DNA of 64,000 bases from positions 1 to 64,000 of the forward strand of contig NZ_JAPUVI010000093.1 in the NCBI RefSeq assembly GCF_029255285.1, written 5' to 3'. Under the pieces are notes generated by a model, which saw only the letters and a list, made by a program, of their open reading frames with translations, did no database searches and was not told where the DNA came from. A program made the position numbers and the translations under genes. Positions 31,528-41,566 of the stretch are shown in pieces. The DNA is from Accumulibacter sp. (GTDB lineage Bacteria; Pseudomonadota; Gammaproteobacteria; Burkholderiales; Rhodocyclaceae). Position 1 is the stretch's first letter, and each line of letters begins with the position of its first letter.

Positions 31528-33281
31528 GGCGCGAATTTTTTCACCGCTTCGGCCAGGACCTCGTGCGTCGGATCCTTCTTCTGCGCGTCGCGCAGAAGAT
31601 TGCGTGCTTCGTCCTTGCGGCCTAGCATCCACAGCACTTCGCCGAGGTGGGCGGCGATTTCGGGGTCGAGGCGCAGCGCGAAAGCGCGCTGGAGGTAGCC
31701 CAGCGCGCCTTCGAGGTCGCCCTGCCGATAAAGTACCCAGCCCATGCTGTCGAGAATGAAGGGATCGTTGGGTGCCAGTTGAAGCGCCTTTTCGACCAAC
31801 TGGCGGGCTTCCGGCAGCCGCATATTGCGATCGGCGTACGAATAGCCCAGCGCGTTGTAGGCCTGCGCACCTTCCGGTTGGAGGGCGATCAGTTTGCGCA
31901 GTCGGCTTTCCATCAGTTCCAGGCGGCCCAGCTTCTCGGCCAGCAGCGCCGATTCGTAAAGCAGGTCGGGCTGTTCCGGCTGCTGCTCGAGCGCTCGTTC
32001 CAGCACCCCGAGGGCGGCTTCGGTTTGCTTTGCGTCACGCAGCAGGGCCGCTTCGCCGATCGCCATCTGGGCGCGCTGCGCTGGATTCCGCTCGGCCGCG
32101 GCGCGCAACTCGGCGCGCGCTTCGTCGAGCTTGCCCTGTTTGGCGAGGAGGCCGGCGGCGCGTAGCTGCGCCGGCAGATAGTGCTCGCCGGGGCCGACCT
32201 GGCGATAGTAGCCGAGCGCTTCGTCCGCGCGCTTGTCTTCGTCGGCAAGCTGTCCGAGGTAAAAATAGGCCGGACTCTTGTCGGGCACGTCGAGCGTCGT
32301 CAGGTGTTTGAGCTGCGCCTCGGCGAGCAGCCGGTCGTTCTCCTGGAGCGCCAGGAGGGCTACCGGGTAAACGACGTCGGGGTTGTTCGGGTAGGTTTGC
32401 AGCAATAGTTCGAACTGCCGCTTGGCGTCGCCGTAACGCTTTTCGCCGACCAGTGCGCGCGCCAGATGAAGGCGGACCTCGCGCGCCTGCGGGTAGCGAT
32501 CGACAAACGCCTGCAGCGAGGCGACCGCGGCGGCGTTCGATTTGCCGGCCAGGATCTGGGCCTCGAGCAAGGCCGCCATTTCCCAATCCGCGCGAAGTTC
32601 GAGCGCCTTGCGGACTTCGCGCAGCGCCGTTTCGGTTTCGCCGGCCGAACTCGCGGCGACGGCGACCGCGTAATGCGCTTCGGCGAGACCGAAGTAGGGC
32701 GCGCAGACCGTGCTGATCAACTGCAGCACGGCCTGACGATCCTGGCTGCGCGCAAACATGCGGTTCAGTCCGAGCAGGTTGGCCCGCAGCGACGCCTTGT
32801 CGCTGTCGAGCATGCGGATCAGTTCCGGCGCCAGACCGTCTAACTGGTTGGTCATGATCATCACCCCGGCCAGGACCTGCTGCGCCCGCTTCGAATCGGG
32901 TTCGACCTGCAGCCACAGGCGGGCCAGTTCCAGCACCTGGTCGAAACGGCGCGCATAGCTCGCCACTTCGACGGCGCGCGACAAGACGGCGGGGTCGCGC
33001 GTGCGCACCGCCAGGTCGGCGTAGGCCTGGCTGGCAAAGTCGTTCCTGCCGCGCTGCAAGGCCACTTCGGCCAGCAGGACCTGGTAGACGACCTGTCCGG
33101 TCAGTTCGCCGGCCGCCTTGTCGGTGGCGCGCGGCGCGGCCGTCTCGGGCACGTTGCGCTTCACCTCGCGCGCCGCCGGTCGGTTCCGCTGGCCGCTTCC
33201 GGTGTCCCCGGCGGCCAGCGCCGGGATGCCGAAGGCGAGCGCCAGCGTTGCGCAGAGGAGGGTGTGTTTGATCGGTTTCAT
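31524..33281 (-). CDS. exported tetratricopeptide-repeat protein
   Basis: This 585-residue protein has a signal peptide (cleaved near ALA, residue 23) and about a dozen TPR units, clearest in the second half (for example AYNALGYSYADRNMRLPEARQLVEKAL and PFILDSMGWVLYRQGDLEGAL). TPR proteins mediate protein assembly; its constant place upstream of lolB in Betaproteobacteria hints at an envelope role such as lipoprotein or outer-membrane biogenesis. No enzyme domain is seen. It is divergent from mutM with a 97-bp shared promoter region. Confidence 0.85.
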   Translation of the reverse strand: MKPIKHTLLCATLALAFGIPALAAGDTGSGQRNRPAAREVKRNVPETAAPRATDKAAGELTGQVVYQVLLAEVALQRGRNDFASQAYADLAVRTRDPAVLSRAVEVASYARRFDQVLELARLWLQVEPDSKRAQQVLAGVMIMTNQLDGLAPELIRMLDSDKASLRANLLGLNRMFARSQDRQAVLQLISTVCAPYFGLAEAHYAVAVAASSAGETETALREVRKALELRADWEMAALLEAQILAGKSNAAAVASLQAFVDRYPQAREVRLHLARALVGEKRYGDAKRQFELLLQTYPNNPDVVYPVALLALQENDRLLAEAQLKHLTTLDVPDKSPAYFYLGQLADEDKRADEALGYYRQVGPGEHYLPAQLRAAGLLAKQGKLDEARAELRAAAERNPAQRAQMAIGEAALLRDAKQTEAALGVLERALEQQPEQPDLLYESALLAEKLGRLELMESRLRKLIALQPEGAQAYNALGYSYADRNMRLPEARQLVEKALQLAPNDPFILDSMGWVLYRQGDLEGALGYLQRAFALRLDPEIAAHLGEVLWMLGRKDEARNLLRDAQKKDPTHEVLAEAVKKFAP

Positions 33282-33378
33282 GGCTTCCTTGCCTGCGGCA
33301 GACAGTTGCAGGAATCGACGGGATGGATTGCGTCATAATCCTCGTTGCGCATGTTATGGACTTTTTGCGGTAGCAGCA

Positions 33379-34206
33379 ATGCCAGAACTCCCGGAAGTTG
33401 AAGTCAGCCGTCAGGGTTTGATTCCCCATCTTTGCGGACAACGCCTGCTCGGCGCGGTCGTTCGTACCCCACGCCTGCGGCACGAGATTCCCGTCGTGCT
33501 CACGTCGCGGCTCGCCGGGCTGCGGCTCGACGCCATCGGGCGGCGAGGCAAGTACCTGCTTCTCGACTGCGAGAGCCGTGCCGGTGGCGGCTGGCTCGTT
33601 CTCCACCTCGGCATGTCGGGCAGCCTGCGCCTGGTGCCGCCGGATACCCCGGCGCAGCGGCACGACCACGTCGACCTGATCTTCGCGCAGACCGTCTTGC
33701 GCCTGCGTGATCCACGCCGTTTCGGGGCCTTGCTCTGGCACGAGGGTAGCCCCGTGGAAAGCCATCCGATGCTTGCCGGGCTCGGCATCGAACCGCTGGC
33801 TGCTGCTTTCGACGGCGACTGGCTTTACGCCGCCACCCGTCGGCGGCACGGACCGATCAAACCCCTGCTGATGGACAGTCGCCTGGTGGTCGGGATCGGC
33901 AACATCTATGCCGCCGAAAGCCTCTTTCGGGCCGGTATTTCGCCCTTGCGTCGGGCCGATCGAATCAGTCGCGTGCGCTACCGGGTATTGGCGCAGGCGA
34001 TTCGCGCCACGCTCGAAGCGGCGATCGCCGCCGGCGGCAGCAGCGTACGTGACTACGTGCATAGCGACGGCGGCACCGGCTGCTTTCAGCTTTCGTGTGC
34101 GGTCTACGACCGCGGCGGCGAGCCCTGCCCGAGCTGCGGCAAGCCGGTGCGCGTGACGCGGCAGGCCGGTCGTTCGACCTATTACTGCCCGCGCTGCCAG
34201 CGCTGA
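33379..34206 (+). CDS. mutM: formamidopyrimidine-DNA glycosylase (Fpg/MutM)
   Basis: This 275-residue bifunctional glycosylase/AP lyase removes 8-oxoguanine. The N-terminal catalytic PELPEVEV (Pro2 nucleophile, Glu3) is intact. GRRGKYLL carries the conserved Lys. The H2TH helix NIYAAESLFRAGISP and a C-terminal zinc finger (CPSCG-x-CPRC) are present. The length is typical. ATG 33379 is fixed by the Pro2 requirement. It is divergent from the TPR-lolB-ispE operon. Confidence 0.96.
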   Translation: MPELPEVEVSRQGLIPHLCGQRLLGAVVRTPRLRHEIPVVLTSRLAGLRLDAIGRRGKYLLLDCESRAGGGWLVLHLGMSGSLRLVPPDTPAQRHDHVDLIFAQTVLRLRDPRRFGALLWHEGSPVESHPMLAGLGIEPLAAAFDGDWLYAATRRRHGPIKPLLMDSRLVVGIGNIYAAESLFRAGISPLRRADRISRVRYRVLAQAIRATLEAAIAAGGSSVRDYVHSDGGTGCFQLSCAVYDRGGEPCPSCGKPVRVTRQAGRSTYYCPRCQR

Positions 34207-34304
34207 TGGCACGCTCCCCGGACGGCCGGCGCATGTTGCTGATTGATCTGGACTATCTGGACTTTGTGGTAGAGTAAGGGCTGTCTCTTGCGCTGGAAAC
34301 TGCG

Positions 34305-36260
34305 ATGACGCTTGCTCAACATTTTGCCGCCTACAGCGAATGGCGGGCCGAGCTTTCCGGGATTCTGCAAAAGTTCGGCGGCTGGCTCGCCGAGAACGAT
34401 CTGGCCGACGCCCAGATCGACCGCCGGATCGCCGAGCTGCTCGACAAGCTGCGCGAGGATCGCCTGCACGTGGCCTTCGTCGCCGAGTTCTCGCGCGGCA
34501 AGTCGGAGTTGATCAACGCGCTCTTCTTTGCCAACTACGGCAATCGCGTTCTGCCCTCGACGGCGGGCCGCACGACCATGTGTCCGACCGAACTGATGTT
34601 CGACCGTAGCCGCCCGCCAGCCATCGAACTGTTGCCCATCGAGAGCCGCGAATCCAGCGCCAGCCTGAGCGAGTACAAGCGCTTTCGCGACGAGTGGACC
34701 AACATTGCGCTCGATACCGCCTCCGCCGAGGCGATGCAGGACGCACTACGCCACGTCAGTGACGTTCGCCGCGTCGACCCGGAAACCGCGAAGAAACTTG
34801 GCTTCGCGGTGGCCGACGGCGACAGCGTGGCGTTTCGCGTCGATGAAGACGGGACGCTCGAGATTCCGCGCTGGCGCCACGCGATCATCAACTTTCCGCA
34901 TCCGCTGCTCGAGCAGGGACTGGTCATCCTCGACACGCCGGGTCTGAACGCGATCGGTACCGAGCCGGAACTGACCCTCTCGCTGTTGCCCAACGCGCAC
35001 GCCGTGCTGTTCATCCTCGCTGCCGATACCGGTGTCACGCAGTCCGACCTGACGGTCTGGCGCGAGCACATTCGTGCGCCCGGCGGCCGCAAGAAAGGCC
35101 GCATCGTCGTCCTGAACAAGATCGACAGCCTGTGGGACGAACTCAAGTCTTCGGCCGAAGTGGAAGCCGAGATCGCGCGCCAGGTCGACGGTTGCGCGTG
35201 GACGCTCGATCTGCCGGCGAGTCAGATTTTTCCCGTTTCGGCGCAGAAAGCACTGGTCGCCAAAATCAACGACGACGCCGACCTGCTCGAACGGAGCTGC
35301 CTGGGCGATCTCGAACATGCCTTGTCCGAGGAACTGATCCCGGCCAAGCAGGAGATCGTGCGCGACAATACCGACAGCGAGTTTGCCGACTGCTATCTGC
35401 GGACGCGCAGCCTGCTCGAATCGCGCCTCGCCAGCCTGCGCGAACAGGTCACCGAACTGACCGAACTGCGCGGCAAGAACAAGGGTGTGGTCGAGTACAT
35501 GATGGGCAAGGTACGCGTCGAGAAGGAAGAGTTCGAATCCGGTTTGCAGCGCTACTACGCCGTGCGCAGCGTTTTTTCGCAGTTGACCAACAACCTTTTC
35601 TCGCACCTCGGGCTCGATTCGCTACGCCTGCTCACCACCGAGACGCGGGAAGCGATGCTGCACGCCACCTTCTCGAAGACCCTGTCGGCGGCGATGGCGA
35701 ACTTCTTTGCCGCCGCGCGTGGCAACCTCAGCCGCTCGGAGAGCGAGGTGAACGAAATCCTGGCGATGATGGAGGCCATCTACAAGAAGTTTGCCGTCGA
35801 GCACGGCCTCAAGCTCGGGTCGCCGATCGGCTTCTCCCTGCTGCGCTACGCCAAGGAGATAGACCGCATCGACCAGTGGTGCGACACGCACATCAACACC
35901 ATGTTCCAGTTGCTGACGCACGAGAAGACCCAGCTCACGCAGCGCTTCTTCGAGGAGGTTGCGGTGCAGGTGCGGAAGAACTTCGAGCACGCCAACCGTG
36001 ACGCGGAATCCTGGCTGAAGGCCATCATGGCACCGATGGAGATCCAGATTCGCGAACATCAGATTCAGCTCAAGCGCCGGCTCGAGAGCATCAAGCGGAT
36101 TCACCAGGCGACCGACACGCTCGAAGAGCGAATCGACGAACTGACCAACGTCGAGGACAAGCTGGTATCGCAAATGCAGGCGCTCAACCGGATCGGCGAA
36201 CGGGTGCGCGACATCCTGCAGCAGACCGTGCGCCTCGAAGATCAGCGCAGCGCCGCCTGA
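34305..36260 (+). CDS. dynamin-family GTPase
   Basis: This 651-residue protein has a G domain at about residues 50-330. G1 AEFSRGKS (residues 60-67, a dynamin-type P-loop lacking the first Gly), G2 around STAGRTTMCPTE, G3 LDTPGL and G4 LNKID are all visible. A long helical region follows with AMANFFAAARGNLSRSESEVNEI and amphipathic coiled-coil (about 590-640). Bacterial dynamin-like proteins remodel membranes and some protect against phage or stress. It is a single gene after mutM with no partner of the Leo/Lyn type adjacent. Confidence 0.85.
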   Translation: MTLAQHFAAYSEWRAELSGILQKFGGWLAENDLADAQIDRRIAELLDKLREDRLHVAFVAEFSRGKSELINALFFANYGNRVLPSTAGRTTMCPTELMFDRSRPPAIELLPIESRESSASLSEYKRFRDEWTNIALDTASAEAMQDALRHVSDVRRVDPETAKKLGFAVADGDSVAFRVDEDGTLEIPRWRHAIINFPHPLLEQGLVILDTPGLNAIGTEPELTLSLLPNAHAVLFILAADTGVTQSDLTVWREHIRAPGGRKKGRIVVLNKIDSLWDELKSSAEVEAEIARQVDGCAWTLDLPASQIFPVSAQKALVAKINDDADLLERSCLGDLEHALSEELIPAKQEIVRDNTDSEFADCYLRTRSLLESRLASLREQVTELTELRGKNKGVVEYMMGKVRVEKEEFESGLQRYYAVRSVFSQLTNNLFSHLGLDSLRLLTTETREAMLHATFSKTLSAAMANFFAAARGNLSRSESEVNEILAMMEAIYKKFAVEHGLKLGSPIGFSLLRYAKEIDRIDQWCDTHINTMFQLLTHEKTQLTQRFFEEVAVQVRKNFEHANRDAESWLKAIMAPMEIQIREHQIQLKRRLESIKRIHQATDTLEERIDELTNVEDKLVSQMQALNRIGERVRDILQQTVRLEDQRSAA

Positions 36261-36316
36261 CCCGCCGGCGCCGCACGTAGACGCGTCGGCCGCTCGCCGC
36301 CGGCCGGGTCAGCCGC

Positions 36317-36616
36317 TCAATCCGGCGGCAGATCGCGATAGAAAACGGCTTTCAGGTATCTCGCCACCTCGTCCACCTCTTCGTCGCTCCAGCGCAGCGC
36401 CATGATCTCCTGCCAGCGCCGGATTTCCGAGCGCAGACTGCGCCCGTCGGCCACCACCTTCCTGTCCCGCCAATGCACCTGTTCGTTGTGGCAGGCGATG
36501 CAGTGCGTCGAATACAGCAATTCGCCGCGACTGGCGGCCGGCAAGGGCGGCGTCTCGGCGTTCGCCAGAGCCGCACCCAAAGCCAGCAGGGCGGTGCATA
36601 GGGATCTGCGCAGCAT
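36317..36616 (-). CDS. small periplasmic cytochrome c
   Basis: This 99-residue protein has a signal peptide (residues 1-20, cut after ANA) and a single CIACH motif (Cys39, Cys42, His43). A likely Met72 ligand lies in EIMALRWSDEEVDEVARYL. It is of the cytochrome c-550/diheme-half type with a WSDEEVDEVA helix common in class I domains. A strong GGAGG precedes ATG 36616. It has no obvious operon partner, being flanked by the dynamin-like gene (convergent) and the decayed transposon. Confidence 0.88.
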   Translation of the reverse strand: MLRRSLCTALLALGAALANAETPPLPAASRGELLYSTHCIACHNEQVHWRDRKVVADGRSLRSEIRRWQEIMALRWSDEEVDEVARYLKAVFYRDLPPD

Positions 36617-36853
36617 GTCGTTTCCTCCAGACGTTGCCCTCCGATCGCCGTCGGCCCGGCGGCCGCGGCGCCCAGGTGCACAGTATGCGGCCGCCGTCGG
36701 CGCAAGCAAAGCCGAAGCCTTGTCGAACGTGGTAGGGGCCTGAACGAGGGTCGTGTTTCCATCCCGGAGTAAGCCAGCCGGCGGGGGGCGATTACTTCAA
36801 CTGGACGCCGGCCGGGAGCTTGTTCCAGGCGGCTTTCCGTCAGGGTCAAGCAC

Positions 36854-37100
36854 TTGCGTCATCGCGGGTACTACTCCCGGAAACCCGAGCGGCGCGCGCA
36901 GCGGCCCCTGCTCAACCCGGTGCCGATCTTCCGTTACCGCTGCGCCGGTTGCCGGCGCACTCGTTCGCGCTTGCCCGAGTGCATCGCTCATGGCGTTGGT
37001 ACCCCTGGTCGGTGCAACAGCACTTTTTGTCGCCTCGAGTCGGCGCCGCTCCAGCCGGTTGCGGTGACGACGGACAGCCGGCAGCGCGGGGTATCGGCCG
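36854..37100 (+). pseudogene. zinc-ribbon transposon protein fragment (repeat copy B)
   Basis: The frame at 36854 reads RGYYSRKPERRAQRPLLNP, then PIFRYRCAGCRRTRSRLPEC, a Cys-pair ribbon. The homology then switches frame near 36990 and continues as WRWYPWSVQQHFLSP in the frame of 36820. A frameshift of one base therefore breaks the gene. The fragment shares about 80 bp with 26244-26327. Confidence 0.65.
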
Positions 37101-37124
37101 CCCGTGGCAGTGACCGCGACGCTC

Positions 37125-37722
37125 AATCCGCCCGATCTATCACGCGAAGACGGACTTCGGGTGCATCGATCTGTATCGCTGCCTGGCGCAGTCGCTCGTC
37201 TTGGTGCCAACTTAAAGTTATCGCCGGGCGCTGTTGTGGCGGGAGATCGAGGTGTATATCCACCATCTGGCGGATGGCAAGCAACTCCTGCCGGTGTGGA
37301 TCCTCGATGAGGCACAGAATCTGCCCCCCGACTTCTGCCGCGACTTCCCGGCCTTTCTCAACGTCGCTTTCGACTCGCGCGATCTGATGGCGGTCTGGCT
37401 GGTCGGCCATCGGGTGCTGGCGCAGACTCTGGAACGAGCCCCATATGCGGCGCTCGCCGGACGCATCCAGGTGCATGCGCACCTGACGCCGGTGTTCGAG
37501 CGCGAACGCTTCGCGCGGCTGATCGAGCATGGATTCGAGCGTGCCGGCCGCACGCAGACGCTGCTCACCGATTCCGGTCTGGAGATCCTGCGTCAGGCAA
37601 GCAAGGGGCAGCATGCGTTCTGCGTACCAGTATGCGTCTGGCGGTACCGCATGGGTGCAGTCATCTGGCCGACGACCTGTTGCCATCGGCCATCGAGCAG
37701 CCCCGATAGGCCGCCGCCGTAA
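37125..37722 (+). pseudogene. broken AAA+ ATPase of transposon (ExeA/TniB-like)
   Basis: The frame encodes YHAKTDFGCIDLYRCLAQ, is interrupted by TAA at 37213-37215, then continues LLWREIEVYIHHLADGKQ, PVWILDEAQNLPPDFC, MAVWLVGHRVLAQTLERAP and RFARLIEHGFERAGRT. This pattern (DEAQ Walker B, VGH sensor, FERERFARLIEHG) is that of ATPases that accompany DDE transposases. The Walker A region upstream is not recognisable. It is nonfunctional as it stands. Confidence 0.7.
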
Positions 37723-37917
37723 CAGCCTGTTCCCCGACGGTCTCTCCGACGAAGCCGCCGTCGGGCTCTGCGACTATCTCTTCCAGCTCGCCACCGCCTG
37801 CGAGAGTCACTAGTTCCTCCAGCTGCGCCGTCATCACGATCGCCAACGGAACTCCTACGATCCCGAGGAACCCTGGCGCTTCCCGTCCCGCGATCCCCGA
37901 TCCCGATAGACGCCTTG

Positions 37918-38326
37918 TCCCATGCTGCTGCCGGGGAAAATCCGCCCGACTATAGCGTGGGATACTCCTCTCGTCTCACCCCGGGATAGCTCGCGACGAA
38001 GGGTCTCAAATAGGGCGGGACGTAACCATGGTGTTGCTCATTCTTTCACGCAGCGTGCTCATGACGATCTCCTCGGTTGCTGCCGGGACGTCCCCGCAGC
38101 GAGGAGGATCGAGGATTTGCGAGTGAGTTGGGCAACGAAGCGTCGAGGCCTCGACTGCGAGAACGAAGGCTCGAAGCGAAAGAAGGGGAAGGCCTAGGCG
38201 CCGGGATCCCTACTCCAGCGCGTAGTGCTTTAGCTCAACGTCAAGCTTCAGGTGCCGGCGATCAGCAAGCGAAGCGTCGCTGCTTGACGGTCCCCTGGAA
38301 GCGCTCGTTGGATTTCCATCTGCCGC
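37918..38326. other. 409-bp gap without recognisable features
   Basis: This stretch follows the decayed transposon and precedes the end of the DUF4410-like gene. No coding frame with family resemblance, RNA gene, strong terminator or inverted repeat was seen. Confidence 0.5.
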
Positions 38327-38851
38327 TCATTCCCTGGTGAGCTCTTTGACTGTCTCTTCGGCGAACTTCTCATATAGCCACCCCATCCGAGCGCTGTCTT
38401 GGCCACCGGCTAAACCACCCAACGCGTAGGAGACGGAAACTCCATAGCGATCAAGTTCCCTACCTTCCGAGTTTTTGAGCACAATATCTGCTGTGATGGA
38501 ATCCGCTCCAGCCATGAAGCCCCACATGACCGCAGAGAAATTAGAGCGAACGCGCATGTCTTTGACGTTAATCTCAAGATTCGGGCGTGACCTATCAGCC
38601 GAGCTATTCACTAACGAGTTGGCCTCCAGCGCCCGCCTAACATGACTAAGCAGTTCTTCTGGATTGAATTTCAAATTCTCGGTCGCCTTCTTCTTGGCTT
38701 CATCCGTTAGCGACAGGGACACAGAGGCGATTTGGTTATTGGCCGAAAGGGCTACATGGGTAGCGGTCATGGTTGGTGCTCTTGTGACGCCAGACAGACA
38801 CCCAGCAAGGAAAAACGCGGTCACTATTGTGGATACAAGTTTCTTGCTCAT
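38327..38851 (-). CDS. putative lipoprotein, DUF4410-like
   Basis: This 174-residue protein starts with a lipoprotein signal (lipobox FFLAGC near residue 18). The pattern fits DUF4410 lipoproteins: an EELLSHVRRALEANSLV helix, LEINVKDMRVRSNFSAVMWGFMAGADSITADIVL, and GRELDRYGVSVSYALGGLAGGQD. These often have Gly-rich motifs and resemble YajG/GNA1162 assembly proteins. Codon use and GC content are visibly lower than in the neighbours (AAA, ATT and TTT codons are common), suggesting acquisition. Start ATG 38851 has a G-rich RBS; function is unknown. Confidence 0.7.
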   Translation of the reverse strand: MSKKLVSTIVTAFFLAGCLSGVTRAPTMTATHVALSANNQIASVSLSLTDEAKKKATENLKFNPEELLSHVRRALEANSLVNSSADRSRPNLEINVKDMRVRSNFSAVMWGFMAGADSITADIVLKNSEGRELDRYGVSVSYALGGLAGGQDSARMGWLYEKFAEETVKELTRE

Positions 38852-39035
38852 CACTGTCCCCCCTGAAGAATCTGAAACATAGCGTTTATCTGCCGCGCAG
38901 AAAGCGTCCTGCCTTGCCGCTGACGTATCCGCGGCAGATAAACCTCGTTGGACTGAAGCGCCTCGATAGCGGTACCTATCTTATGGGAATTGTAAGCGTC
39001 CCGCACCCTGGGTCAAGCCACGGCTGATCGGCGAG

Positions 39036-40441
<1,406 letters not shown>

Positions 40442-40544
40442 CGTCCGCCGCCGGCCGGGAAAGCCCGCGTTTCGTCAGTGCTCATGCCTGTTCTCCTGTT
40501 CATGATGCGCTACAACTGTTGACGCCTTCCCGGCCGAGCAGCGG

Positions 40545-41222
40545 TCAGTCTTCGACAAAGCGCTCGATGAAAGCGGCGACCGCCGCTCGTCCGACGAAGA
40601 CGCCGAAGTGCCCCTCGCAGAGGATGTCGGCCTGCAGCGCCAGGAGCTTGCGCAGCGACGCCTGATAGTCGCTTCGTTTGGACAACAGGTCCGGGTGCAG
40701 GGGTCCATGCACGTCCTGGGCGAAAACGACTCGCCGACCGTCCGATTCGACCACGTAGGCCACCGAGCCGGGCGAGTGCCCTGGCAGGTGGAGCGCCTGA
40801 AGCGATCGCTGGCCGAGAAAAAAGCGCTCGCCGTCGGCGAGCCGGACATCGACCGGGCAGGGTGCGAGATGTTCCCCGTACCACGCGGCGGCGCTCACCC
40901 TATCGTCGCCGCTTTCCAGATACCGCGCCTCGAGTGCGTGCAGCGCCACCGGCCAGCCGAAGCGACGCCGCAGGCCGGCGGCGCCACCGCTGTGGTCGTA
41001 GTGGCAATGCGTGAGCAGCAGGTGGCTGATCTGCTCCGGCACGACCCCGGCTGCTTCGACGTTCTGCAGCAGGCGATCGGTCGCCCGGCCGCAACCGGCG
41101 TCGATCAGCGCCGCAAGCTCGCCGAAGTGGACGAGGTAGACCGCCGCATCGTTACCGTGCGTCAGGCCCGGCCCGCCGACCTGGCTGATTTCCGGGGTGA
41201 TCGCCAAAACCCGAGGTCCCAT
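40545..41222 (-). CDS. metallo-beta-lactamase fold hydrolase (glyoxalase II-like)
   Basis: This 225-residue protein has the MBL motif THCHYDHSGG (about residues 71-80), an HLPGHSPGS motif with the third His, and AQDVHGPLH with the bridging Asp. A late EGHFGVF supplies the last His. It resembles glyoxalase II-like or quinoprotein-relay hydrolases that act on thioesters; substrate cannot be told. ATG 41222 is the first good start. It is upstream of fumC on the same strand with about 100 bp between them. Confidence 0.85.
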   Translation of the reverse strand: MGPRVLAITPEISQVGGPGLTHGNDAAVYLVHFGELAALIDAGCGRATDRLLQNVEAAGVVPEQISHLLLTHCHYDHSGGAAGLRRRFGWPVALHALEARYLESGDDRVSAAAWYGEHLAPCPVDVRLADGERFFLGQRSLQALHLPGHSPGSVAYVVESDGRRVVFAQDVHGPLHPDLLSKRSDYQASLRKLLALQADILCEGHFGVFVGRAAVAAFIERFVED

Positions 41223-41484
41223 TCCTCACTCCTCCTGTTGCCGATGCGTTGCCCTTGCCGGCCGAGCGGGGCGGCGGCGCTCGCGTCTGAGCGCCTGCCG
41301 TCGGCGCAGGCGAATGACGGCCGGCGGGGCCGATGCGCTGCAAGCGCCTGGCGTCGTTCCGCTGGCCCGCCACGAGCGAGCCATCGTGCCGCATTATTGC
41401 GCGCTGGTCCATCCTGCGCGGGCGCCAGGCGAGGCATCATCGGGGGCACCACCAACCACACCACCGGGTGACACGGATGACGCC
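41223..41484. other. intergenic sequence without recognisable gene
   Basis: Between the MBL gene and the decayed toxin module. No frame here shows family resemblance; promoters for the MBL gene are expected close to 41223. Confidence 0.4.
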
Positions 41485-41550
41485 GCCACGCCGCCCGCCC
41501 GCAATCCGGTACTCTAGCGCCTCATGGCCGTCGAGGCGCCTTGGGAAGCA
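41485..41550 (+). pseudogene. possible tail of a DUF1778-type antitoxin
   Basis: The frame reads PPARNPVL, a TAG stop at 41515-41517, then RLMAVEAPWE. DUF1778 (RHH) antitoxins that pair with GNAT toxins typically end in a PPxPNxAL-x-RLM-x-R-E-A-PWE-like tail, so this looks like the last 20 codons with a stop in them. The N-terminal RHH part is not recognisable upstream. The position, directly before a GNAT toxin gene, fits. Confidence 0.4.
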
Positions 41551-41566
41551 GAAGCCCCACCCAGGC

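Larger units (their letters stand above)
36840..37917 (+). mobile_element. decayed transposon with zinc-ribbon, AAA ATPase and a third small frame
   Basis: Three fragments in series resemble parts of one element. The first is a zinc-ribbon protein (36854-37100). The second is an ExeA/TniB-like ATPase (37125-37722) with DEAQNLPPDF as Walker B and a sensor-like VGHRVLAQ. The third is a short C-terminal piece (37735-37917) with LFPDGLSDEAAVGLCDYLFQ. Each is broken by frameshifts or stops (frameshift near 36990, TAA at 37213, TAG at 37811). No terminal inverted repeats were found by eye. Part of the first fragment is duplicated at 26244-26327. Confidence 0.7.

Noticed and set aside
41197-41484. 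Intact antitoxin gene before the GNAT toxin
   Set aside because: Only the last residues resemble DUF1778 antitoxins; no RHH N-terminus can be read in any frame.
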